A DNA stretch of 27,519 nucleotides from CAZDDI01 sp964504195 (GTDB lineage: Bacteria; Chloroflexota; Anaerolineae; B4-G1; SLSP01), in the NCBI GenBank assembly GCA_964504195.1, contig CAZDDI010000058.1:1-27519 (forward strand). Direction: 5' to 3'. The position numbers and the translations under genes are program-made. Each line of letters begins with the position of its first letter. The stretch's first letter is position 1. Below are positions 14,415-22,472 of the stretch, one piece after another. The notes under the pieces were generated by a model. The model had not been told where the DNA came from. It saw only the letters and a list, made by a program, of their open reading frames with translations, and ran no database searches.

Positions 14415-15374
14415 TTACTCCAATTTAGCCAGCTCGGCCTGGATTTGGGCCGGCGAGAGCGGGATATAACCGGTCTCGTCCACAAAGGCTTGCCCTTCGG
14501 TTAGAATCCAGCGGATGAAGGCCGCCGTTATCCCACTGGGCGCGCCGCGCGTGACCAGATACAAGTCACGGGCGGGCGGCGAGGGATACCGATTCTCGGC
14601 AATGGCTGCAGTCAGGTCGCTTTTTGTGGCGTAGAAATCCTCATCGGGATCAATCTGACCGTTCTCGTTAACATCAATGGGGATGATAGCCAGCCCCGCC
14701 ACCGGGCGACTGCTGTCCATATCGTAGGCGAAGTTGAGGTTACTATAACCAACGCCCAACGTGTCCTGGACAACCGCTTCAGTCAGGCCCGGATCGCCAT
14801 AGACCGCCACGCCCAGCAGGGCCTCTTGATCATAGTCGCCCAAGTATTGCGCCCAGGTGGCGGCGGCACCGCACGCATCGGAGCGGGTGTAGACGTGCAG
14901 GCTGTCGGTTACCACCGGATCACCGATGAGCTGGCCCCAGGTCACGAGTTCGCCCATCCAGATCGCCTCAAAGGTGGCGCGGGTCACGCCTTGCGCCTGG
15001 ATGCGCGCCAGGTAGGGGCTATTGGCATTGATGGTGGGCAGCACCGCGTCTTTGGTAGCGGCGAACCAAACCGCACCCTGCTCAATCTCGACCGGATAGA
15101 TTTCACGCGAGACCATGCCGATCTCGACCGCGCCCGAAAGCGCATCGGTCATACCTTTACCGGCCCCGCCCGCCGAAATGTCGAAATCAACACCAGGATA
15201 CAACGCGTGGAACTCCTCGCTCCAACGCACCATCATTGGGTAAAGCGCCCACGCGCCGGAGATAGTGATCGTGCCGCGCATTTCGCCTTCGATCGGCGCA
15301 TTCGCCCCACATCCGCTGAAAAGCAGGCTAAACAGGACGACAATCACCATAAACCGAGTTGTTTTGGTAACCAT
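14415..15374 (-). CDS. pstS: PstS-like substrate-binding lipoprotein with an EF-hand-like loop
   Basis: A 319-residue lipoprotein that captures the anion outside the membrane. The signal peptide ends in a lipobox LFSGC (Cys 22). The mature part starts with ITISGAWALYPMMVRWSEEF and then ISAGGAGKGMTDALSGAVEIGMVSREI, the type II binding-protein pattern of PstS relatives. The usual phosphate-binding GSST segment reads SGAWALYP here. Residues 234-245 (DVNENGQIDPDE) match the canonical EF-hand calcium loop at every liganding position. AAAGGAGA lies seven bases before the ATG at 15374; an upstream in-frame start at 15395 is less likely. The gene is first of the transporter genes, 41 bp after the Rrf2 gene. 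The ligand may be phosphate or another oxyanion. Confidence 0.83.
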   Translation of the reverse strand: MVTKTTRFMVIVVLFSLLFSGCGANAPIEGEMRGTITISGAWALYPMMVRWSEEFHALYPGVDFDISAGGAGKGMTDALSGAVEIGMVSREIYPVEIEQGAVWFAATKDAVLPTINANSPYLARIQAQGVTRATFEAIWMGELVTWGQLIGDPVVTDSLHVYTRSDACGAAATWAQYLGDYDQEALLGVAVYGDPGLTEAVVQDTLGVGYSNLNFAYDMDSSRPVAGLAIIPIDVNENGQIDPDEDFYATKSDLTAAIAENRYPSPPARDLYLVTRGAPSGITAAFIRWILTEGQAFVDETGYIPLSPAQIQAELAKLE

Positions 15375-15415
15375 AGTACAATCTCCTTTCGCCAATTAAT
15401 TTGCGAGCAACCGAC

Positions 15416-15817
15416 CTATATCACATCAGCAAGTGTGGTGACTTCAAGTTTTCTGGAAATGTAATCACGAATATCTTTGAAGACTCCAAGCAAACGGTCT
15501 TCTTTCTCAATAGGTGTGGATTCATAAAAGTAATGGCTGGCCGATTCGGTAGGTGCCAACGCCCCTTCAAACAAGCGAATGATCTCTGCGAGTGGGATAG
15601 TTTCAGGCGGTTTTGCCAGACAATAGCCGCCGTGCTGCCCTTTGGAACTCCGCAGATACCTGGCACGCTTGAGCGCCAATAAAATCTGTTCCAGGAATTT
15701 GAGGGGGATTCCTTGCGCCTGCGCAATTGTCTCAGCCGAAACGTAAACTTCAGTATTGCTGCGGCTTAGATAAACCAATGCCAGTAACGCGTATTCGCTG
15801 CGAGAAGTTAGTTTCAT
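15416..15817 (-). CDS. Rrf2-family transcriptional regulator
   Basis: A 133-residue winged-helix DNA-binding protein of the Rrf2 family. The N terminus MKLTSRSEYALLALVYL, the recognition region (TIAQAQGIPLKFLEQILLALKRARYL) and the wing SSKGQHGGYCLAKPP are all typical. Rrf2 proteins such as IscR and NsrR carry three Fe-S cysteines; here only one Cys (in GGYCLAKPP) is present. It therefore resembles cluster-free members such as CymR, which govern sulfur metabolism. The start at 15817 has GGAG five bases upstream. It is the first gene behind a good promoter and is followed 41 bp later by pstS, which suggests it controls its own operon. Confidence 0.88.
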   Translation of the reverse strand: MKLTSRSEYALLALVYLSRSNTEVYVSAETIAQAQGIPLKFLEQILLALKRARYLRSSKGQHGGYCLAKPPETIPLAEIIRLFEGALAPTESASHYFYESTPIEKEDRLLGVFKDIRDYISRKLEVTTLADVI

Positions 15818-15835
15818 GCTTACTCCATTCACGAC

Positions 15836-15860
15836 TTATCATATAGGAATTGTAGCATAA
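15836..15860. promoter_or_regulatory. possible Rrf2 operator over the -10 box
   Basis: TTATCATA (15836-15843) and TAGCATAA (15853-15860) form an imperfect 8-bp dyad (six of eight pairs) across a 9-bp spacer and cover the -10 hexamer. Position and A/T-rich form would suit autorepression by the Rrf2 protein. This is inference only. Confidence 0.35.
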
Positions 15861-15877
15861 CAACAAAAACTTGTCAA
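15849..15877 (-). promoter_or_regulatory. consensus-like promoter of the Rrf2-pst operon
   Basis: Read on the minus strand, TTGACA (15872-15877) and TACAAT (15849-15854) are 17 bp apart, with TGC directly before the -10 as an extended -10 element. It lies 32 bp upstream of the Rrf2 start. It is the best sigma-70 promoter match in the window. Confidence 0.8.
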
Positions 15878-16253
15878 TGACTTTCTATCAATAGCACCCT
15901 CAAATTTCCATTTGCCTTCCCCACCCTTTCATGATAAACTTACCCGTTGCAAGTACATCATCTTTGTGTTGATATCAAACCACACAATTCCCTTGAAAAA
16001 AGGGGGCGTCCCCACAGAAACACAAAGAATTATCATTGAGAGCAGGACTTACACAGCACGAGATTGTTAATCATCAAGGAAGCCCGGCGCACCCAGTTTT
16101 CATAAAATAGTTCTATGTGTGAGACCTGTCAGGTCTGAGAAAAAGCCACTATACCAACGATGACGAAAATGTAGCGCGAACTGTCAGCGCACAACCACGC
16201 GAAGCGGACGCACTACGCTGGTTTTGATTTACCATTTGTAATTTGCCATTTCC
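15878..16253. other. divergent intergenic region with repeat fragments
   Basis: No gene is seen between the Rrf2 promoter and the secreted-protein gene at 16266. The region holds a copy of the AGGACTTAC repeat end (16044-16052), a 15-bp palindrome AGACCTGTCAGGTCT (16122-16136), and a low-complexity ATTTGTAATTTGCCATTT stretch before the ribosome site GAGGAG near 16254. The palindrome type is common as a dispersed repeat. No confident promoter for the plus-strand operon was found. Confidence 0.5.
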
Positions 16254-16265
16254 AGAGGAGTTACT

Positions 16266-17012
16266 ATGCGATTAACCCAAATGTTGCGATATGGGATTTT
16301 GCTCGGACTATGTCTACTCTTGGGCCTGGCGCAACCAGGACTGAGCGCCCCTTTGCCTCAAGAACGAGTGTGGCTCGTCACCTATCCCTCCGATGGAACC
16401 AACGTAAGCGGAGAAATCACCATCACCGGCACGGCCACCCACCCCAATTTTAGCTCCTACGGCCTGCTCTATGCTCCCGGGCCTAGCCCCACCGCCAGCT
16501 CACAATGGATCCCTGTTGTGTTCGGTGTGCAAACGATGGTGGTCAACGGCCCCTTGGCAACGTGGGACACCACGGGCGTTCCCAACGGACAATACACACT
16601 GGCCCTGGCCGTCTACGAGGTGGGCAACGATACACCCAACCTGCACTTTGTCAACAACATCACCGTGCAGAACGATCCCCCTACCCCGACACCTACCCCC
16701 ACCCCCGAACCTGAAGAAACACCCCCACCAGACGGCCCTACCCCCGAAGGCCCTCCGGCTGGTCCGACTGTGGTGCAACCGCCCACCGCCACCCCGCGTC
16801 CCACCGGCACACCAGTGCCCGGCCAAACTCCCACCGCATCGGATGAACCTGACGAACGCGATCCGCTGCTCGAAGCCTTCTCCACCCACGCCATGCGGGA
16901 AGCCGTTTGCTCCGGCGCGTGGATTGCAGTTATCCTCTACGCCATCGGCGGGTTGTATTTCGCCGCGCGAGCTGCATTCCGCTACTACCTGCGCCAGATG
17001 CGCCGCCGCTGA
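16266..17012 (+). CDS. secreted Ig-like protein with TP-rich stalk and C-terminal anchor
   Basis: A 248-residue envelope protein of unknown function. It has a signal peptide (cleavage probably after GLSA, about residue 28) and a beta-rich domain at about 32-138 resembling Ig-like or fibronectin-like folds (VSGEITITGTATHPNF ... NGQYTLALAVYE). A long Thr/Pro/Glu stalk spans about 139-198, and a hydrophobic helix at about 217-236 ends in an Arg-rich cytoplasmic tail. The topology is an outward domain on a stalk, fixed in the membrane. GAGGAG lies before the ATG. Pth begins only six bases after the stop, so the genes are probably cotranscribed. Confidence 0.8.
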   Translation: MRLTQMLRYGILLGLCLLLGLAQPGLSAPLPQERVWLVTYPSDGTNVSGEITITGTATHPNFSSYGLLYAPGPSPTASSQWIPVVFGVQTMVVNGPLATWDTTGVPNGQYTLALAVYEVGNDTPNLHFVNNITVQNDPPTPTPTPTPEPEETPPPDGPTPEGPPAGPTVVQPPTATPRPTGTPVPGQTPTASDEPDERDPLLEAFSTHAMREAVCSGAWIAVILYAIGGLYFAARAAFRYYLRQMRRR

Positions 17013-17018
17013 AGCTCC

Positions 17019-17618
17019 ATGACCGATTTTGCGCTCATCGTAGGGCTGGGCAATCCCGGCGCACGCTATGCCGCCAACCGGCACAACATCGGCTACCAGA
17101 CAGTGGACGCGCTGGCCGCCGCGCACCGGTTCGATTTCAACCGCACCGAGCACCGCGCCCAGACCGCACATGGCAGTATCGGCGGGCAGCGCGTCATCCT
17201 GGCAAAACCACAAACGTGGATGAACGAAAGCGGCCTGGCCGTCGCGCCCCTCGCCCGCTTCTACAAAATCCCCATTGAACGCCTGCTGATCATCTACGAC
17301 GACCTCGACATCCCCCTGGGCACGCTCCGCTTCCGCAACGAGGGCAGCAGCGGCGGGCAACGCGGCGTGCAATCCATCATCCAACACCTGGGCGGGCAGA
17401 GCTTTCCGCGCCTGCGCCTGGGCATCGGGCGCCCGCCGGGGCGCATGGATCCGGCGGCCTACGTCTTGCAGAATTTTTCAAAGGATGATGGACCCCTGCA
17501 ATGGGAAGTCCTCCGCTTAGCCCAACAGCTCGCGCTGGAATGGCTGGCGCGGGGGGCGGATTTCGCGCCCACCGGCAAAACCTGGCGCATTCCCCCGCTC
17601 GAAAGCCAAGAGCCGTGA
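17019..17618 (+). CDS. pth: peptidyl-tRNA hydrolase
   Basis: A 199-residue cytoplasmic enzyme that frees tRNA from stalled peptidyl-tRNA. Family landmarks are present: IVGLGNPGARYAANRHNIGY with Asn 12 and catalytic His 22, KPQTWMNESG with Asn 69, and YDDLDIPLG with the catalytic-site Asp 94. The substrate-binding segment that reads GGHNG in E. coli reads GGQRG here (residues 112-116), so the equivalents of His 113 and Asn 114 are Gln and Arg. The ribosome site is weak, and translation is probably coupled to the upstream gene. The stop is followed one base later by the mfd start. Confidence 0.95.
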   Translation: MTDFALIVGLGNPGARYAANRHNIGYQTVDALAAAHRFDFNRTEHRAQTAHGSIGGQRVILAKPQTWMNESGLAVAPLARFYKIPIERLLIIYDDLDIPLGTLRFRNEGSSGGQRGVQSIIQHLGGQSFPRLRLGIGRPPGRMDPAAYVLQNFSKDDGPLQWEVLRLAQQLALEWLARGADFAPTGKTWRIPPLESQEP

Positions 17619-17619
17619 C

Positions 17620-20600
17620 ATGAGCGAGTTCACCGGCCTGCTCGCGTGGCTGCGCGACCACCCCGCCTACCAGGAGGTGCTCCAACAGCTCCGCGCCGGG
17701 CTGGAGCTGCCCGCGCAGCCCCTCATCGAGCAGGCCACGCCCGCCTTGCTGGCCGCACTGGCCGATGATATAGCCGCCCCGCTGCTCGTCATCGTCCCCG
17801 ACGTAGACGAGACCCGCCGCCTGGCGGAAGCCCTGCGTAACTGGCTTGCCGCCCCCGAACGGCTGCTGCTCTTCCCGGAGCCGCCCGTGCTCCCCTACGA
17901 GCGCGTCCCCTGGCCGCCCGAAGCCATAGCAGACCGGATGCGCGCGCTCACCACGCTCTTCCTGCATCGCGTCAGCCCCGCAGAGAACCCCGCGCCCATC
18001 ATCCTCGCCTCGGTGCGCGCGCTGATGCAGCGCACGTTGCCCTATCGCAGCCTGCGCACCACCGCGCGCCGCCTGCAAGTGGGAGGCAAAGAAGCCCCCC
18101 GCGAACTCGCGCGCCTATGTAGCGGCCTGGGCTACGAAAGCGCGTCCGTCGTCGCCGCACCGGGCCAGTTCAGCCAACGCGGCGGCATCCTCGACATCTT
18201 CCCGCCCCAGGCCGCCGCCCCTTACCGCCTGGAGTTCTTCGGTAGCCAGATCGAATCCATCCGCGCCTTCGACCCCGCTACGCAACGCTCCACCGGGCGT
18301 GTGAGCGAGTTCTGGCTGCTGCCCGTGCGCGAGGCGCTCCCCAGCGACGCCGCCGCGCGCGCGCTCCCCGTCGTGCAGGCACAGCTGACGCAAAATCCGC
18401 TCCCCGAACTGCGCGCCGCACTGGAGAAAGAGGGCACCGCGCTCGAAGCCGCCGTCCCCTTCCCCACGCTGGAATACTACATCCCCTACATCTACCAGGA
18501 AGTAGGCCACCTGCTGGGGCATCTCCCGGAGCACGCGCTGGTCATCACCTGCGGCGCAGAGCGCCTGCCGCCGCGCTGGGCCGCGCTGGAAGCCGAAACG
18601 CTCGATATGCGCCAGCGGCTCCACGAGGAGCTCGACCTGCCTGCGGATGCACCGCCGCCGTACATCGCGTGGGACGCCTGGGAGGCCGCGCTGCACAGCC
18701 GCCACACGCTCCATCTGGGCGAGGGCGCCGAAACGCCGCTGAGCCAGGCGCTTGGCCCAGAACCGCACTTCGCCGGACGCCTGCCCGAAGCCCTGGGCCG
18801 CGCGCGCCAATGGGTGTCGCTGGGCGATCAGGTGGTCATCGTCAGCCGGCAAGCCGCGCGCCTGGCCGATCTGTGGCAGGGCTTCTCGCCGCCGCCGGTG
18901 CTGGCGACCCTGCCCGCGCCGCCGGAAAGCCTCATCACCTTCGTGCAGGCTGCTGCGCCGGGCGGCTGGCAGCTGAGCGGCGCGCCGCTAGTGCGCCACC
19001 TGCTCACCGATGCGGAGCTGTTCGGTTGGCGACCCCCCGAACCCCGCCGCCGCAAACGCCGCCGCGTCGCCGCGCCGGAAATGCCCTTTGCCGATTTAGA
19101 ACCCGGCGACGCCGTCGTCCATGAAGATTACGGGATCGGCGTTTTTCAGGGGCTGGTCACGCGCAGCGTTGATGAGATTGAGCGCGAGTATCTACTCTTG
19201 GAGTACGCCGGGCGCGACCGGCTCTACGTCCCCATCCATCAGGCCGACCGGTTGAGCCGCTACATCGGCGCGGAGAGCTTCCAGCCCGCGCTGAGCAAGC
19301 TCGGCAGCGCACAATGGGCCGAGGTCAAAGCGCGCGTGCAGGCCGCCGCCGCGGAGCTGGCCCGCGAGCTGCTGGAGCTCTACGCCACGCGACAGATAGC
19401 GGAAGGATACGCCTTCGCCACCGATACTGCCTGGCAGATTGAGCTGGAAGCGGCATTCCCGTATGTGGAGACGGAGGATCAAGCCCGCGCGATTGCCAAC
19501 GTCAAACAAGATATGGAGCAGCCCCGCCCGATGGATCGCCTGATTTGTGGGGACGCGGGGTACGGCAAGACCGAGGTGGCCTTGCGCGCCGCGTTCAAGG
19601 CGGTGATGGACGGCAAACAGGTCGCCATGCTCGTGCCGACGACGGTGTTGGCGCAGCAGCACTATGAGACCTTCCGCGACCGGCTGGAAGCGTTCCCCGT
19701 GAAAGTAGAGCTGCTCTCGCGCTTCCGCACCGACGCCGAGCAGCGCGCCGTGCTCACGGGGCTGCTGGATGGAAAAGTGGACATCGTCATCGGCACACAT
19801 CGCCTGCTGCAAAAGGACATCGCCTTCGAGGATTTGGGGCTGGTGATTATTGATGAGGAGCAGCGGTTCGGCGTGGCGCACAAGGAACGGCTCAAGCGGC
19901 TGCGCACCGAGGTGGACGTGCTCACGCTCACGGCGACGCCCATCCCGCGCACGCTCTACATGGCGCTGACCGGCGTGCGCGACATTGACATCATCGAGAC
20001 GCCGCCGCAGGAGCGGCTGCCCATCTCAACATACATTGGCCTGCACGACCCCGACATCGCGCGGCGGGCGATCCTGCGGGAGCTCAAGCGCGGCGGGCAG
20101 GTTTTCTATGTGCATAACCGCGTAGAATCCATCCGCAGCGTGGCGCAGCGGCTCCAGCAGCTGGTGCCGGAGGCGCGCATCGCGGTGGGGCATGGGCAGC
20201 TCGCGGAGCGCGAATTGGCGCGGGTGATGCGCAGCTTCACCGCCGGGGAGGTGGATGTGCTGCTGGCGACCACCATCATCGAGAGCGGGCTGGACTACCC
20301 CAACGCCAACACGCTCATCGTGGAGCGCGCCGACCGGTTCGGGCTGGCGCAGCTGTACCAGTTGCGCGGGCGCGTGGGGCGCGGCACGCGGCGGGGATAT
20401 GCGTACTTCTTCCACGGGCGGCGCATGAACGAGGACGCACAACGCCGCCTGGAGGCGCTACAAACCACCGGCAGCGTGGGCGGGGGCTTCACCATTGCTA
20501 TGCGCGATTTGGAACAGCGCGGGGCTGGCGAGCTGCTGGGTGCGCGGCAACATGGGCAAATCGCCGCCGTAGGATTCACGCTCTACACGCGCCTGCTCAC

Positions 20601-21108
20601 CCAATCAGTAGAGCAGCTCAAGGCGGAGCGCGCCGGGCTGCCCACGCCACCGGAGCCGCTCGGCGCCATCACCATCGAGCTGCCACTGGCGGTGGGCCTC
20701 CCGCCGGACTACATCCCCCACGACGCGCTGCGCCTGCAACTCTACCGACGGTTGGCGGAGCTGGTCACGGCGGAAGAGATCGCGCAATTCGCGGACGAGC
20801 TGCGCGACCGATTCGGCCCGCTGCCGCCCACCGCCGAGAACCTGATCTACCAGCTGCGGCTGAAGCTGCTGGCGCGCGAAGCGCGCATCCCCACCATCAG
20901 CGTGGAGAGCGGGCAGATTGTGCTGCGCCCCGCGTGGCTGAAGGAGCTCGATGCCGAGACGCATGGCCGGTTGCGGCGGGCGCTGGGCGAACGGGGGCGC
21001 GTGGGCCGGCGCGAGCTGTGGCTACCGCTACACTGGGAGCAAGCGCGCTGGTGCGCTAACCTGGAGGCCGCGCTCGCCGTGCTGGCGGAGTGGTGGCAGG
21101 GGAAGTAA
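17620..21108 (+). CDS. mfd: transcription-repair coupling factor
   Basis: A 1162-residue ATP-driven translocase that removes RNA polymerase stalled at DNA lesions and recruits UvrA. The N-terminal UvrB-like modules run to about residue 350. The RNA polymerase-interacting domain is at about 490-560 (LEPGDAVVHEDYGIGVFQGL ... DRLYVPIHQADRLSRYIG). The translocation motor has Walker A GDAGYGKT (644-651), DEEQ at 745-748, TATPIPRTL, and motif VI in QLRGRVGRGTRRGYAYF. A C-terminal TRCF domain covers about the last 180 residues. Length is normal (E. coli 1148). It is one base downstream of pth, a frequent pairing in bacteria. No terminator is evident before the convergent gene at 21155. Confidence 0.97.
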   Translation: MSEFTGLLAWLRDHPAYQEVLQQLRAGLELPAQPLIEQATPALLAALADDIAAPLLVIVPDVDETRRLAEALRNWLAAPERLLLFPEPPVLPYERVPWPPEAIADRMRALTTLFLHRVSPAENPAPIILASVRALMQRTLPYRSLRTTARRLQVGGKEAPRELARLCSGLGYESASVVAAPGQFSQRGGILDIFPPQAAAPYRLEFFGSQIESIRAFDPATQRSTGRVSEFWLLPVREALPSDAAARALPVVQAQLTQNPLPELRAALEKEGTALEAAVPFPTLEYYIPYIYQEVGHLLGHLPEHALVITCGAERLPPRWAALEAETLDMRQRLHEELDLPADAPPPYIAWDAWEAALHSRHTLHLGEGAETPLSQALGPEPHFAGRLPEALGRARQWVSLGDQVVIVSRQAARLADLWQGFSPPPVLATLPAPPESLITFVQAAAPGGWQLSGAPLVRHLLTDAELFGWRPPEPRRRKRRRVAAPEMPFADLEPGDAVVHEDYGIGVFQGLVTRSVDEIEREYLLLEYAGRDRLYVPIHQADRLSRYIGAESFQPALSKLGSAQWAEVKARVQAAAAELARELLELYATRQIAEGYAFATDTAWQIELEAAFPYVETEDQARAIANVKQDMEQPRPMDRLICGDAGYGKTEVALRAAFKAVMDGKQVAMLVPTTVLAQQHYETFRDRLEAFPVKVELLSRFRTDAEQRAVLTGLLDGKVDIVIGTHRLLQKDIAFEDLGLVIIDEEQRFGVAHKERLKRLRTEVDVLTLTATPIPRTLYMALTGVRDIDIIETPPQERLPISTYIGLHDPDIARRAILRELKRGGQVFYVHNRVESIRSVAQRLQQLVPEARIAVGHGQLAERELARVMRSFTAGEVDVLLATTIIESGLDYPNANTLIVERADRFGLAQLYQLRGRVGRGTRRGYAYFFHGRRMNEDAQRRLEALQTTGSVGGGFTIAMRDLEQRGAGELLGARQHGQIAAVGFTLYTRLLTQSVEQLKAERAGLPTPPEPLGAITIELPLAVGLPPDYIPHDALRLQLYRRLAELVTAEEIAQFADELRDRFGPLPPTAENLIYQLRLKLLAREARIPTISVESGQIVLRPAWLKELDAETHGRLRRALGERGRVGRRELWLPLHWEQARWCANLEAALAVLAEWWQGK

Positions 21109-21154
21109 CAAATCTCAGTAGGTGCGGTACGCTTCCCTTTACTCCGAGGGCTAA

Positions 21155-22351
21155 CTAGGGGAGGCTTTCAACGCTACGGGCCAGGTTGGTGTATCTCTCA
21201 ATCAAATCGGGCCATAGGCCAATGAAATAGACCGCATCACATAACTCGATGGCCACGCCGGTCTCTGGATTAACATGCCAGATAGAGGTCAGCTCATGCG
21301 GGGCGGCGGTAGTTAAAAGCAACTGCTCTTCAACCCAAAAGAGCGCCGTGATGGATTTTCTCCCCTCCAGGGTGACAGTCAGGTGATCTGTCTCAGATTC
21401 GTATTCTGTAATCCACAAAGTTCTTTGATCGGCTGCAACATAAGCCATACGCGAGCCATCTGGTGCCAAGGCTTGCACTCGCGTTGAGACAGGGGCAGGA
21501 GGCGCGGCAAGGGGGCGGAAAGCCATTGCATCTAACGAAAAGGCCCTCTGGCTCAGCAAATGCCAAATTTCGTGCCCATCGGATGTCCAGGCCAGATCCC
21601 AGGCTGAAGCCGATGTAGCCGGCACCTCAACCAGCCCCAACGACTGTACCTCGCCCGTCTCAGCCGCCACCAACAGGATCTCGACGTAGGCGGCGGCATC
21701 TCCCTCAACCAACTCCCCCGTAGAAACAGCCACAGCGATATGAGGCTCGGTCGGCGACCACGCAGCGGCGATAATTTTGGCCTCCAGATGCGCCAAAGGG
21801 CGCGCCGGTTCAAGGGTGGGCGATACCTGCTGGGTGTAGAGGATTTCAGGAGCCGCAATATCGGGAGTGTAAAAGGCGATCTGCCGCCCATCGGAAGCCC
21901 AGGTTACGCTGAGCGCCTGATCTGAGAGCTGCGACTGGGTCGCAGTGGGCAGATCGAGGAGCCATGTCGGCCCACCATCGGGCTGCGGGATCACCAGCTG
22001 CGTCGCATGGGGTGAAAGCCGCACGGGGGCAATCAAATAGGCCCACTGGGACATAATCGTGGGCAGATAAACGCCCGGCGCGGAGAGCGGGTGTCTCTCG
22101 CGCGTCGCGCTGTCGAACAAGAATAGCTGCCCGTCTTGATCGCTCAATAAGATAGCAATATCAATGTTTACAACGGGCGGTGCGGCATCGGGAGGATATG
22201 TGGGAATGGCTGTAGTAGAAAACGTTGGCTCGTCAACGACAACTGTGGGAGGAGCTGTCAGAGTTGATAACGTCTCTGGTGTGTTAGCAAGGCTGCAGCC
22301 GGATAACATTGTTATCACAATAAATATCACACTCAATTTTTTTATGTTCAT
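21155..22351 (-). CDS. TolB/WD40-like beta-propeller lipoprotein
   Basis: A 398-residue surface lipoprotein with lipobox MLSGC (Cys 19), a short Thr-rich linker, and a body made of repeated beta-propeller blades. Blade signatures include SVTWASDGRQIAFYTPDIA, AAWSPTEPHIAVAVSTG, DLAWTSDGHEIWHLLSQ and LAPDGSRMAYVAADQ. Such propellers bind proteins or ligands and are not enzymes by themselves. GGGAGG lies eight bases before the ATG. It is the last gene of the minus-strand envelope cluster, converging on mfd. A second, longer propeller lipoprotein is at 24955-26400, but similarity between them outside the repeats is low. Confidence 0.82.
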   Translation of the reverse strand: MNIKKLSVIFIVITMLSGCSLANTPETLSTLTAPPTVVVDEPTFSTTAIPTYPPDAAPPVVNIDIAILLSDQDGQLFLFDSATRERHPLSAPGVYLPTIMSQWAYLIAPVRLSPHATQLVIPQPDGGPTWLLDLPTATQSQLSDQALSVTWASDGRQIAFYTPDIAAPEILYTQQVSPTLEPARPLAHLEAKIIAAAWSPTEPHIAVAVSTGELVEGDAAAYVEILLVAAETGEVQSLGLVEVPATSASAWDLAWTSDGHEIWHLLSQRAFSLDAMAFRPLAAPPAPVSTRVQALAPDGSRMAYVAADQRTLWITEYESETDHLTVTLEGRKSITALFWVEEQLLLTTAAPHELTSIWHVNPETGVAIELCDAVYFIGLWPDLIERYTNLARSVESLP

Positions 22352-22383
22352 ATACTAACCTCCCGTGCGCAAAGTTGCCTGAT

Positions 22384-22459
22384 TCAAATGACAGCCCTCT
22401 CCCGCTCGGTGAGCGTGGCAATTGCTGGGGGGAACGCCGCATCTCCCCGCACCCAGATT
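22384..22459 (-). pseudogene. fragment of a LuxR-type response regulator
   Basis: Bases 22399-22456 match 24216-24273, inside the intact regulator gene, with three mismatches in 58. The minus-strand translation reads WVRGDAAFPPAIATLTERER, then AVI and a stop at 22384, against WVQGDAAFPPEITTLTERER in the intact gene. Only the junction between linker and first HTH helix survives. No similarity to the regulator is seen outside the block. It lies just upstream of the propeller lipoprotein at 22351. Confidence 0.75.
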
Positions 22460-22472
22460 AGGACACACAGGC

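Noticed and set aside
16681..16720. TP-repeat coding stretches as a CRISPR or minisatellite
   Set aside because: The short CCNACN repetition encodes Thr/Pro linkers in exported proteins; there are no spacers or regular direct repeats of CRISPR size.
16500..17387. 295-codon minus-strand frame opposite the TP-rich protein and pth
   Set aside because: It is antisense to a repetitive Pro-rich region and a conserved pth gene, with Gly/Val/Cys-rich composition and no domain.
17377..18078. 233-codon minus-strand frame opposite pth/mfd
   Set aside because: It is antisense to conserved genes, Gly/Arg-rich, and has no supporting signals.
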